Positions 42,427 to 51,873 of a stretch of 64,000 bases of DNA are shown here, piece by piece. The notes beneath the pieces were generated by a model. It did not search any database, was not told the DNA's origin, and saw nothing but the letters and a program-made list of their open reading frames with translations. The position numbers were made by a program, and so were the translations under genes. Every line of letters starts with the position of its first letter. The first letter of the stretch is position 1. The DNA is from Bacillota bacterium (GTDB lineage Bacteria > Bacillota > Clostridia > Clostridiales > Clostridiaceae): assembly GCA_017861315.1 (NCBI GenBank), contig JAGFXP010000001.1, positions 40,029 through 104,028 of the forward strand, in the 5' to 3' direction.

Positions 42427-43593
42427 ATGCCGAAAAATTATTATATGGACAATGCAGCGGCGACCAGGCTTGACGAACAGGTCCTGGAGGCTATGAAACC
42501 ATACTTTTTTGAAACATATTCCGTGGCCACCTCGGAATTCGGATATTCCCTAGGCATAGAGGCGAGGGAGGCGCTGGAAGAGGCAAGGAGCAGGATGGCT
42601 GATTTTCTTGGAGCCGGGCATGACGAATTCGTCTTTACATCGGGAAGCGCCGAGTCAAGCAATCTCGCGTTGAAAGGGGTCGCAAAAGCTTTGGGCGCAA
42701 AAAAGGGGAAGCATATTATCGTATCGAAAATAGAGGATTTCCCGGTCCTATACAGCGCCAGGACCCTTGCGAAGGAGGGCTTCAAGGTGGATTATCTGGA
42801 CGTGGATGAGCATGGCTTTGTTGATACTGACATGCTCAGGTCTCTCATAGGCGATGAAACGATACTCGTATCCATACAGCATGGCAACCAGGAGATAGGG
42901 ACGGTTCAGGACATTGAAAGCATAGGAGAAATCTGCAGGGAAAAGGGGACTCTGTTCCATACGGATGCAACACATACCTTCAGGAGGATTCCTCTGGATG
43001 TAAGGAGCATCAAGGCAGACCTCATAACGGTTTCTGCCCACACCATACACGGACCGAAAGGAATCGGCGGACTCTTTGTCCGCAAAGGTACGCCGCTTGC
43101 CAAGATTATGGACGGGGGGTTCCAGGAATTCGACCTGAGAGGAGGCATGGACAATATTCCGGGTGCAGTAGGTTTTGCGAAAGCAGCCGAGCTTGTGACA
43201 GAGCCCGAGAATGCAAGGCTCAAAGAGATGAGAGACAGAATAATCGAACTGGTTAAGAAAAAAATACCGGACGTGACCTTGAACGGCGATCATGCAAAAA
43301 GGCTGCCGCAGAATGCAAACATCACCTTTCATTACGTAGAAGGAGAATCGATAACGCTTCACATGGACATGTACGGGATATCCGTGAGCACCGGTTCGGC
43401 CTGCTTCAGCAGGTCCCTGGAAGCCAGCCACGTGATAGGGGCTATCGGGGGAGACCATGAAAGGGCCCACGGCTCGATAAGGTTCACACTGGGCAGGTAC
43501 AATACTATGGATGAAGTCGAATATGTGGTTGAAAAGCTGCAAAGCATTGTGGAAAACCTGAGGAAAATCAGTCCTTTGGGAAAACAGGAATAG
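42427..43593 (+). CDS. NifS/IscS-like protein lacking the PLP lysine (pseudo-desulfurase)
   Basis: The 388-residue protein is co-linear with IscS: YYMDNAAATRLDEQVLEAM at the start, FTSGSAESSNLAL, HGNQEIGTVQ, FHTDAT with Asp180, and the mobile-loop STGSACFS with Cys326. Key residues differ. The PLP Lys motif SAHK reads SAHT (Thr206, codon ACC at 43042-43044); the cofactor-stacking His104 is Asp104 (IEDFPV); Gln183 is His. A normal internal aldimine cannot form, so classic cysteine desulfurase activity is unlikely. The retained Cys and its place between dsrE and iscU suggest a scaffold or sulfur-transfer role. A. fulgidus IscS is a remembered precedent for a lysine-less form. Confidence 0.88.
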   Translation: MPKNYYMDNAAATRLDEQVLEAMKPYFFETYSVATSEFGYSLGIEAREALEEARSRMADFLGAGHDEFVFTSGSAESSNLALKGVAKALGAKKGKHIIVSKIEDFPVLYSARTLAKEGFKVDYLDVDEHGFVDTDMLRSLIGDETILVSIQHGNQEIGTVQDIESIGEICREKGTLFHTDATHTFRRIPLDVRSIKADLITVSAHTIHGPKGIGGLFVRKGTPLAKIMDGGFQEFDLRGGMDNIPGAVGFAKAAELVTEPENARLKEMRDRIIELVKKKIPDVTLNGDHAKRLPQNANITFHYVEGESITLHMDMYGISVSTGSACFSRSLEASHVIGAIGGDHERAHGSIRFTLGRYNTMDEVEYVVEKLQSIVENLRKISPLGKQE

Positions 43594-43605
43594 GAGGGAT
43601 GCAAA

Positions 43606-44241
43606 ATGCCATTTCCATACAACGATATAGTGCTTGAGCACTTCAAAAATCCGAGAAACATAGGGAAGCTGGATGATGCCGACGGCAAAGCCACAGAAGG
43701 AAGCCCTGCCTGCGGGGATATGGTCTCGCTATACCTGAAGGTGGATCCTGAAACCAAGGTTATAACCGATATCAAGTTCGAATCCTACGGTTGTGCTTCA
43801 AACATTGCAACCGGATCCATAATAACAGAGCTTGCTAAGGGCAAGACGATCGATGAAGCCAAGAAGATCACCTGGAAGGAGGCTTCGGAAGCCCTGGGAG
43901 GGCTTCCAAGCATTAAGGTGCACTGTTCGGTTCTCGCTGTTGAAGCCCTGAGGTCGGCCATTCAGAATTATGAAGAAAAACACGGGCTTGTAAAGGAGAA
44001 GGTTGCAACGACCGAGGAGATTGTAAGGAAGAGGCTTAAGAAAGTCATGAATCCGATAAAGGGGCTTGATATGGTTGCCTCCAACCTTGTAAAAGAGGTC
44101 GAGGTAAAGGACGGTGTAGTGCGTATAGCAATTGATCTCCCCGAAAACCATCAGTTTGCAAATGCGATAAAGGAAGAGGCGCTTGAGAAGATAGAGTCCC
44201 TGTGGGATGTTGAAAAGGTGATAGTTGAGTTTGCCGACTGA
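43606..44241 (+). CDS. IscU-type Fe-S scaffold fused to MIP18-like domain
   Basis: Residues 1 to about 125 are IscU: VLEHFKNPRNIG, then cluster ligands Cys36 (GSPACGD), Cys63 (YGCASN) and Cys107 (IKVHCSV), with Asp38 also kept. Residues from about 135 to 211 form a second domain, TEEIVRKRLKKVMNPIKGLD and EVKDGVVRIAIDLPENHQF, resembling MIP18/SufT-type (DUF59) Fe-S assembly domains. The fusion is longer than plain IscU. It closes the tusA-dsrE-nifS cassette, 12 bases after the nifS-like gene, and should receive sulfur from it. A strong terminator follows. Confidence 0.87.
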   Translation: MPFPYNDIVLEHFKNPRNIGKLDDADGKATEGSPACGDMVSLYLKVDPETKVITDIKFESYGCASNIATGSIITELAKGKTIDEAKKITWKEASEALGGLPSIKVHCSVLAVEALRSAIQNYEEKHGLVKEKVATTEEIVRKRLKKVMNPIKGLDMVASNLVKEVEVKDGVVRIAIDLPENHQFANAIKEEALEKIESLWDVEKVIVEFAD

Positions 44242-44256
44242 AGCGAATAACTCAAA

Positions 44257-44304
44257 AAGCCTCCTGTCAGCGGACTGTGAATCTGCTGGCAGGGGGCTTG
44301 AATT
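44257..44304 (+). terminator. Intrinsic terminator of the sulfur-relay cassette
   Basis: A 15-bp stem with two G-U pairs (44257-44271 with 44285-44299) and a 13-nt loop is followed by GAATTTTC. Confidence 0.75.
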
Positions 44305-44364
44305 TTCAAACTGAAAAATGGCATGTAATTAGCAGGAAATCAAAATAATGGAAGAGGTGCTTTT

Positions 44365-45021
44365 ATGGAGAAGGTTAGAGTGGCGGTTATTGCGGGCACT
44401 CCCGTTGATACGAAAATGGGGGTCGATTTTCTGTTGTCAAAAGGGCTTTTAGGCGCGGGCTACCCGGTGTCTTCTACCCCTGAAGAGCAGTCCGCTCTTC
44501 AGATACTGTCCCCTATGAAGCTTGAAGAGGAAGTCAGAAATATTCTGAGAAGGATAAAGAGACTGGGGATTGGAGCCGCAATGGTATACTGCAATTCGAT
44601 GAGCGCCGCTGTGGACATGGAGAGGCTTGCTGCTGAAGAAAAAATCAATATAATCACACCGTTCACCGCATACCGGAAAATCGCGGCGCAATACAGCCTT
44701 GTTGGGCTGATGGCTGCAAACAACCAAAGCGCTGCCGGCATAGAAAAAGTGCTGCAGAATGCAAATCCGAAATGCGATGTATTTGGTCTCGGGGCCCTTC
44801 CGCTGGTTGTCGAGATAGAGAAGGGGACGGCTCCGGAAAAAATTATCGAAAAGTTTTCGCTGAAAAGCATCATGGAGTTTTTCAACGCTAATAAAGTGGA
44901 GGCAATAATTTTAGGCTGCACCCATTTTCCGTATTTCCATGAGGAGCTTGGAAAGCTCACGGATATACTGATCATAGACCCTGCTGAAATTATGTACGAA
45001 AGTATACTTGACGTGCTATAA
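44365..45021 (+). CDS. Aspartate/glutamate racemase family protein
   Basis: The 218-residue protein has the two-Cys active site of PLP-independent racemases: VYCNSMSAAVDM with the first Cys and IILGCTHFPYF with the second. It starts VRVAVIAGTPVDTKMG. It is shorter than MurI and lacks its DTG start motif, so it may be an aspartate- or hydantoin-type racemase. GGAAGAGGTG precedes the ATG. It lies 33 bases before a HAD phosphatase gene and is probably cotranscribed with it. Confidence 0.85.
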   Translation: MEKVRVAVIAGTPVDTKMGVDFLLSKGLLGAGYPVSSTPEEQSALQILSPMKLEEEVRNILRRIKRLGIGAAMVYCNSMSAAVDMERLAAEEKINIITPFTAYRKIAAQYSLVGLMAANNQSAAGIEKVLQNANPKCDVFGLGALPLVVEIEKGTAPEKIIEKFSLKSIMEFFNANKVEAIILGCTHFPYFHEELGKLTDILIIDPAEIMYESILDVL

Positions 45022-45054
45022 TCACAACAAGGAAACAAGACGGGAGGATTTATT

Positions 45055-45825
45055 ATGGAAAAGAAAAAATTTTTCTTTTTTGATTATGACGGCACTCTCA
45101 CCGTCGGACCCGGGGGGGATATCCCGGAATCGGCAAAAAAAACCATAGACCTGCTCTCGAAAAACGGACATTTTGTTGCGGTGGCTACAGGAAGGATACA
45201 GTGCGATGCACACGAGCTCTGCAACAAGATAGGGATTCACAACTTTGTGAGCGACGGAGGCAACGGGCTAACCATAAACGGGAAGCTGATTTACCTGGAA
45301 TCGCTGGATATCCCGCTGGCAATTCAGCTGCTGGACGAACTGGAGCAGAAAAGGATCAGCTGGGCAGTGACCTGTGAAAATTCAAGGATACGCTATGCAA
45401 AGAACGAAAACTTTACCCGTGAAATAAAAGACACATATATGACGACCATAGTCAAGCCGGAGCTGGATTACAACAAGCTGGACCAGCTTTACAAGGTATT
45501 CATAAGCTGCAGTCCGGAAAAGCAGAACGAGTTAATAATGCTGGAACACCTTCCGTCGGTCAGATTCAATCCGAACTGTCTGTTCGTTGAGCCGGACGAC
45601 AAGGCTGCAGGCATAGTCAAAATGATTCAGCATTTCAACGCATCCCAACAGGATGTCGTTGTTTTCGGGGACGGGATGAACGATCTTAAAATGTTCAGAG
45701 AAGAATGGACCTCCATAGCCATGGGAAATGCAAGGGATGCGCTTAAGGAAAAGGCTGACTTCGTCACGAAAAGCCACGTGGAGGACGGCATCGAATACGC
45801 ATGCAGGCACTTCGGGTGGATATAA
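45055..45825 (+). CDS. Cof-type HAD-superfamily hydrolase
   Basis: The 256-residue phosphatase has motif I FFDYDGTLT (both Asp), motif II VAVATGR, a C2-type cap domain in the middle, motif III Lys near DDKAAGIV and motif IV VVFGDGMNDLKMF. It dephosphorylates small metabolites such as sugar phosphates; the substrate is not evident. CGGGAGG precedes the ATG. A strong terminator follows. Confidence 0.92.
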   Translation: MEKKKFFFFDYDGTLTVGPGGDIPESAKKTIDLLSKNGHFVAVATGRIQCDAHELCNKIGIHNFVSDGGNGLTINGKLIYLESLDIPLAIQLLDELEQKRISWAVTCENSRIRYAKNENFTREIKDTYMTTIVKPELDYNKLDQLYKVFISCSPEKQNELIMLEHLPSVRFNPNCLFVEPDDKAAGIVKMIQHFNASQQDVVVFGDGMNDLKMFREEWTSIAMGNARDALKEKADFVTKSHVEDGIEYACRHFGWI

Positions 45826-45837
45826 CCTGATACATGG

Positions 45838-45880
45838 GCAAAGTTGCCGGAGTTGTGATGACTCCGGCAGCTTTGCTTTT
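45838..45880 (+). terminator. Intrinsic terminator after the HAD gene
   Basis: A 16-bp stem (45838-45853 with 45861-45876, one G-U pair) with a 7-nt loop is followed by four T. It also shows that the helicase frame opening at 45834 is not the real gene start. Confidence 0.88.
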
Positions 45881-45950
45881 AAAGTACCGATGTGTTATGA
45901 TTAATCGTCTTGATACAAAGAAAAAAGATGAAAACGAAAGGTACGGTAAA

Positions 45951-47060
45951 ATGGATTTTAAAGAACTGGGAATCAGTGAAGATATAATAAAGGTATTGAA
46001 GCAGACGGGGATAACGGAACCGACAGAGATTCAGGAAAAGAGCATAAGGCCGATCAGGGAAGGAAGGGATGTTATTGCGGAAGCCCAGACAGGCACAGGG
46101 AAGACTCTGGCGTTTCTTATCCCTGTCTTCGAAAACATATCTCCGAAAACAAATGAGGTTCAGGTGTTGATCGTGTCTCCGACAAGGGAGCTCGCCATTC
46201 AGATTACAGATGAAGCCATGAAGCTCAAGGAGGCCAGGGATATCAACATACTGGCAGCATATGGCGGAAAGGATATCGGGTCTCAGCTTAAGAAGCTGAA
46301 GGGCAATATCCATCTGGTAATAGCAACCCCGGGCAGGCTTTTGGACCACCTCGAAAGGAAGAGCATAGACCTCGGCAAGCTGAAGACCCTTGTGCTTGAC
46401 GAGGCCGACCAGATGCTTCTCATGGGCTTCAAAAACGATGTTGAGGCAATCATCAAGGTAACAAACAAAAAAAGGCAGACGCTGTGTTTTTCTGCAACAA
46501 TGAATTCGGACGTAAAGAAGCTGGCTTACAGGTACATGAAGGATCCGATGGTTGTTGAGGTGAAAAAAGAAGAGGTCACCCTTGAGAACATTGTGCAGCA
46601 CGTTGTGGAGACAACGGACAGAAAAAAGCAGGATGCACTTTGCAGCGTGCTTGATCAGGATAACCCGTTTATGGCGATTATTTTCTGCAGGACAAAGAGA
46701 AGGGTGGACGACCTCGAGATGGCCCTCCACAGGCGCGGATACAACTGCCAGAAGCTCCACAGCGATATACTGCAGTCCAAACGGGAACGCATAATGAAAG
46801 CTTTCAGGAATGCAGACATCCAATACCTCATTGCAACGGATGTGGCAGCCAGAGGTCTCGATATCAGCGGAGTAGGTCATATATACAATTATGATATCCC
46901 TGAGAATGCGGAAGCGTACATCCACCGCATAGGCAGAACCGGCAGAGCGGGAGAGAAGGGCTACACCTGCCTGTTTGTGGATCCAAAGGACAAAAGAGTG
47001 CTTGAGGAGATAGAAAGTCAAATAAAACTCAGCATACCGAGGAGGGAGATTAACATATGA
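45951..47060 (+). CDS. DEAD-box RNA helicase
   Basis: ATG 45951 behind AAAGG gives 369 residues; the frame is open from 45834, but that stretch is the upstream terminator. All helicase motifs are present: the Q motif near TGITEPTEIQEKS, AQTGTGKT (I), PTRELA (Ia), TPGRLLDH (Ib), DEAD (II), SATM (III), IIFCRTKRR (IV), ATDVAARGLD (V) and HRIGRTGRAG (VI). It stops shortly after the core, so it has no basic or CsdA-type RNA-binding tail and is close to the minimal form. It unwinds short RNA duplexes and may help ribosome assembly or cold adaptation. It overlaps ywbE by four bases. Confidence 0.93.
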   Translation: MDFKELGISEDIIKVLKQTGITEPTEIQEKSIRPIREGRDVIAEAQTGTGKTLAFLIPVFENISPKTNEVQVLIVSPTRELAIQITDEAMKLKEARDINILAAYGGKDIGSQLKKLKGNIHLVIATPGRLLDHLERKSIDLGKLKTLVLDEADQMLLMGFKNDVEAIIKVTNKKRQTLCFSATMNSDVKKLAYRYMKDPMVVEVKKEEVTLENIVQHVVETTDRKKQDALCSVLDQDNPFMAIIFCRTKRRVDDLEMALHRRGYNCQKLHSDILQSKRERIMKAFRNADIQYLIATDVAARGLDISGVGHIYNYDIPENAEAYIHRIGRTGRAGEKGYTCLFVDPKDKRVLEEIESQIKLSIPRREINI

Positions 47061-47251
47061 ACGGTCAGAACAGAGAAAATGTTTACCCGGGAAGAGTAGT
47101 GGATATTGTCCTGAAAAAGGATCAGTCTACGGGCAAGCTGACAAGGGGAATTGTTAAAGACATACTTACAAATTCGAAATTTCATCCTAGAGGAATCAAG
47201 GTTAGGCTTCAGGACGGAAACATAGGCAGGGTTCAGGCGATCATAGAGTGA
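47057..47251 (+). CDS. ywbE: YwbE-family small protein
   Basis: The 64-residue protein matches the YwbE (DUF2196) family: ENVYPGRVVDIVLKKDQSTG, LTRGIVKDILTNS and HPRGIKVRLQDGNIGRVQ. It is a small basic, all-beta protein, probably RNA-binding. The ATGA overlap with the DEAD-box helicase gene implies coupled translation and a shared RNA-related role. Confidence 0.9.
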   Translation: MNGQNRENVYPGRVVDIVLKKDQSTGKLTRGIVKDILTNSKFHPRGIKVRLQDGNIGRVQAIIE

Positions 47252-47320
47252 TGCCGGAATCGTAAAACATTCTGCTTATTCGAGTCTGTAAAAATATTTT
47301 TTATGAAAACGTTATGATGG

Positions 47321-47357
47321 AAAAACGGCTTGTCTTATTGTGTTGACAGCCGTTTTT
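47321..47357 (+). terminator. Intrinsic terminator after ywbE, overlapping the cggR promoter
   Basis: A 13-bp stem with one bulged T (AAAAACGGC and TGTC on the left, 47321-47334; GACA and GCCGTTTTT on the right, 47345-47357) ends in a T tract. Its right arm contains most of the cggR -35 box. Confidence 0.8.
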
Positions 47358-47371
47358 ATTTATGGTATTTT
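47343..47371 (+). promoter_or_regulatory. cggR operon promoter
   Basis: TTGACA (47343-47348) and TATTTT (47366-47371) are spaced by 17 bp. The operator begins 11 bases downstream, so bound CggR would block the leaving polymerase. Confidence 0.7.
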
Positions 47372-47382
47372 ATATATAGCGA

Positions 47383-47419
47383 GTGGGACATAAAATGTAA
47401 GTGTGGGACATAAAATGTC
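47383..47419 (+). promoter_or_regulatory. CggR operator, two direct repeats
   Basis: The 16-bp repeat GTGGGACATAAAATGT occurs at 47383-47398 and 47403-47418, exactly 20 bp apart. It fits the Bacillus CggR site, in which GGGAC-N6-TGTC is repeated with a 4-base gap: here TGGGAC-N6-TGTA, AGTG, TGGGAC-N6-TGTC. Confidence 0.88.
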
Positions 47420-47437
47420 CATATGGGAGGTTTGTTT

Positions 47438-49548
<2,111 letters not shown>

Positions 49549-49594
49549 TACCCCTACCTGCAGAAACCAAATTTATTAAAGAGGTGTATATTTT

Positions 49595-49765
49595 ATGGGA
49601 AACAGAGAACAGATGATGCATGTAGCAACCAACTGCTTCGGTTATGAAAATTATGGAAGTATGACGACATCATGTGCTGGAAGAACCTGCGCAAACTGCT
49701 CACAGTATGCAGAAGGAAATTGCCTGAAGGACCTATTCGAGGCTACCCTTATAACGATAGACTAA
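49595..49765 (+). CDS. Cys-rich 56-residue protein between gap and pyk
   Basis: ATG 49595 follows AAGAGGTG at good distance. The product begins MGNREQMMHVATNCFGYENY and has five Cys, including TSCAGRTCANCSQYAEGNC, a spacing (C-x4-C-x2-C-x6-C) that could bind zinc or an Fe-S cluster or act as a redox switch. It is too small and Cys-rich for a shadow frame and is co-directional in a tight operon. I do not recognise a family. A role in sensing or tuning glycolysis is only a guess. Confidence 0.65.
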   Translation: MGNREQMMHVATNCFGYENYGSMTTSCAGRTCANCSQYAEGNCLKDLFEATLITID

Positions 49766-49844
49766 AAAGAGAAGATCATAAACAAACGATAATTGCTCCT
49801 GGGATATCCTTTCCCAGGGCATTATATTTAGAGGAGATAAAACC

Positions 49845-51602
49845 ATGCAAAAAACGAAAATGGTATTTACTATAGGACCTGCAAGCCAGAGCGAGGAAGT
49901 AATATCCAAGCTTATAGAGGCTGGAATGAATGCTTCAAGGCACAATTTTTCTCATGGAACTCATGAAGAGCACAGGGATAGGATGAACCTGATAAAGGAA
50001 ATTCGGGAGAAATTTCACAAGCATATCGCTATCATGCTCGATACAAAAGGACCGGAAATCCGAACAGGTGATTTCTGTGAGAAGCAGGTCGAGCTGAAGG
50101 AAGGTACAGATTTCACCGTATACTGCGGCGAGGCGGTTGTTGGCGATGTGAGCAAGTGTTCCATAACTTATGACGGCCTGTGCCGGGACGTTATAAGCGG
50201 CGACAGGATACTTATCGACGACGGGCTGGTTGAACTCCAGGTAAAGGGCGTTGAAGGAAACAGAATATATACAACTGTTAGGAACAGCGGTTTTGTAGGA
50301 AACCACAAGGGAGTAAACGTGCCAGGTGTGGCAGTTTCGCTGCCGGCAATGACAGAAAAGGACATAGCTGATCTGAAATTCGGATGCGAGATGGAAGTTG
50401 ATATAGTTGCCGCATCCTTCATAAGAAAAGCGGCCGATGTACTTGCCATAAGGAAAGTCCTGGAGTCAAACGGTGGTGCGGATATCCAGATATTCTCTAA
50501 GATAGAGAACCGTGAGGGAGTAGAGAACATCGACGAGATAATTAAGTTCTCAGACGGCATAATGGTTGCAAGGGGAGACATGGGAGTGGAGATTCCCATA
50601 GAAGAGGTGCCTCTCGCACAGAAAATGATCATTGAGAAATGCAATAAGGCAGGGAAACCGGTTATAACTGCTACACAGATGCTCGATTCAATGATAAGGA
50701 ATCCGAGACCCACCAGGGCTGAGGCTTCAGACGTAGCTAATGCAATATTTGACGGCACGGATGCTGTTATGCTGAGCGGAGAGTCCGCAAACGGCAAATA
50801 CCCGGTGGAAGCAGCAATGACAATGGCAAGCATAGCCCAGGCCGCAGAAGCTCATATTGATTATGATGCTTTGCTTGCAGCAAAAAAAGGACATCACCAG
50901 CAGAACGTACCTAACGCAATTTGCCTTGCAGCATGCACAACTGCTGCAGAGCTCAATGCATCTGCAGTAATCACCGCAACACAGAGCGGCCATACAGCAA
51001 GGACCGTATCCATGTACAGACCTGCCTGCAGCGTAATAGCGGTTACACCTAGCAAAAAGGTGGCTAGAAGGCTTGCGCTTAACTGGGGCGTTGTCACTGT
51101 GCATGCCCCTGCGATGAAAAGCACCGATGAGCTTATCGAGAAATCCGTTGCCATCTCCCTCAATTCCGGCTTCATCAGCAAGGGCGACCTGGTTGTAATA
51201 GCTGCGGGTGTCCCGGTAGACCTTTCCGGATCGACTAACATGCTGAAGGTGCATGTTGCGGGCGACATCCTGGTTCAGGGAAGGGGAGCAGGTTCAAGGC
51301 CGGGATTCGGAAACGTCAAGATAATCAGAAATCCCGATGACGCGGCGAAGCTCATTGAGAGAGATGACATCCTTGTAATTGAACACCTTGATGGAAGGTA
51401 TATCGCTGCCCTGGACAAGGCGGCGGGGGTAATCTCCGAGGAGGGCGGCCTGACTTCGCACCTGGCAATAGAATGCATAAGCAGGGAGATCCCTATTATC
51501 TGCGGTGCCGGCGGCGCTGCAGATATACTCAGGAACGGAACGTTCATAAGCATGGACGTAAGAAGAGGAATAGTCTATAACGGAAGAGCCAACATCACTT
51601 AA
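49845..51602 (+). CDS. pyk: Pyruvate kinase with C-terminal PEP-utiliser domain
   Basis: The 585-residue protein has the catalytic barrel TIGPAS, DTKGPEIRTGDF, FSKIENREGVENIDEI, VARGDMGVEIP and TATQMLDSMI, then the C-terminal allosteric domain. After about residue 475 comes an extra domain ending EEGGLTSHLAIECISREIPI, the mobile His-domain fold seen in Bacillus-type pyruvate kinases. The substrate-loop motif reads NASRHNFSHG, with His33 in place of the usual Leu after Arg32. It makes pyruvate and ATP from PEP. It is the last gene of the cggR operon. Confidence 0.95.
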   Translation: MQKTKMVFTIGPASQSEEVISKLIEAGMNASRHNFSHGTHEEHRDRMNLIKEIREKFHKHIAIMLDTKGPEIRTGDFCEKQVELKEGTDFTVYCGEAVVGDVSKCSITYDGLCRDVISGDRILIDDGLVELQVKGVEGNRIYTTVRNSGFVGNHKGVNVPGVAVSLPAMTEKDIADLKFGCEMEVDIVAASFIRKAADVLAIRKVLESNGGADIQIFSKIENREGVENIDEIIKFSDGIMVARGDMGVEIPIEEVPLAQKMIIEKCNKAGKPVITATQMLDSMIRNPRPTRAEASDVANAIFDGTDAVMLSGESANGKYPVEAAMTMASIAQAAEAHIDYDALLAAKKGHHQQNVPNAICLAACTTAAELNASAVITATQSGHTARTVSMYRPACSVIAVTPSKKVARRLALNWGVVTVHAPAMKSTDELIEKSVAISLNSGFISKGDLVVIAAGVPVDLSGSTNMLKVHVAGDILVQGRGAGSRPGFGNVKIIRNPDDAAKLIERDDILVIEHLDGRYIAALDKAAGVISEEGGLTSHLAIECISREIPIICGAGGAADILRNGTFISMDVRRGIVYNGRANIT

Positions 51603-51648
51603 GAGCATGGCTGTCCGCAGATGCATTGACTGAAAATTCAGAAAAATA

Positions 51649-51677
51649 TTGAAATTTGGTTGTTATTAGAATATAAT
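51649..51677 (+). promoter_or_regulatory. Promoter in the pyk-ferredoxin gap
   Basis: TTGAAA (51649-51654) and TATAAT (51672-51677) are spaced by exactly 17 bp, with a T-rich spacer. Transcription should begin near 51684. Confidence 0.7.
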
Positions 51678-51683
51678 TAGATA

Positions 51684-51798
51684 TATAAAGAATACAGAAA
51701 GACATTACAGACAGAGCATGATGGCCCGGATTTCCCGCTGGACAGTTATTCTCGTAGAAATCCTGCAGTGTAACCGTCCTTTTGCGGACGGTTTTTTT
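51684..51798 (+). ncRNA. Candidate small structured RNA or leader ending in a terminator
   Basis: From the predicted start near 51684 to the T tract at 51798 there are about 115 bases with no convincing gene. Nested complementary segments occur: TTACA (51705-51709) with TGTAA (51769-51773), and inside it GGATTTC (51728-51734) with GAAATCC (51757-51763). A strong terminator follows at once, and the outer helix shares two bases with the terminator stem. It could be a stand-alone small RNA or a regulatory leader of the ferredoxin gene. It matches no riboswitch class I can recall. Confidence 0.45.
51772..51798 (+). terminator. Intrinsic terminator in front of the ferredoxin gene
   Basis: An 8-bp perfect stem (AACCGTCC 51772-51779 with GGACGGTT 51786-51793) with a 6-nt loop runs into seven T. 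Confidence 0.92.
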
Positions 51799-51873
51799 AT
51801 GTTTAAGGGGAGGTGTGCATATACTTATCAAAAATTCGGATGGAAACTAACTTGAAAAGAGGAGGGAGTTTGT

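Noticed and set aside
42886..42903. Loss of the NifS-type Asn before the cofactor as a further defect
   Set aside because: The segment HGNQEIGTVQ still offers the conserved Asn-x-Glu-Ile-Gly pattern, so only the Lys, His and Gln changes were counted.
45834..45950. N-terminal extension of the DEAD-box helicase from 45834
   Set aside because: This stretch contains the strong terminator of the HAD gene (45838-45880) and encodes no helicase-family sequence; the ATG at 45951 matches the family start.
51718..51850. ORF starting ATG ATG at 51718, upstream of ferredoxin
   Set aside because: It reads straight through the terminator stem and T tract, has no ribosome site and no protein-like composition.
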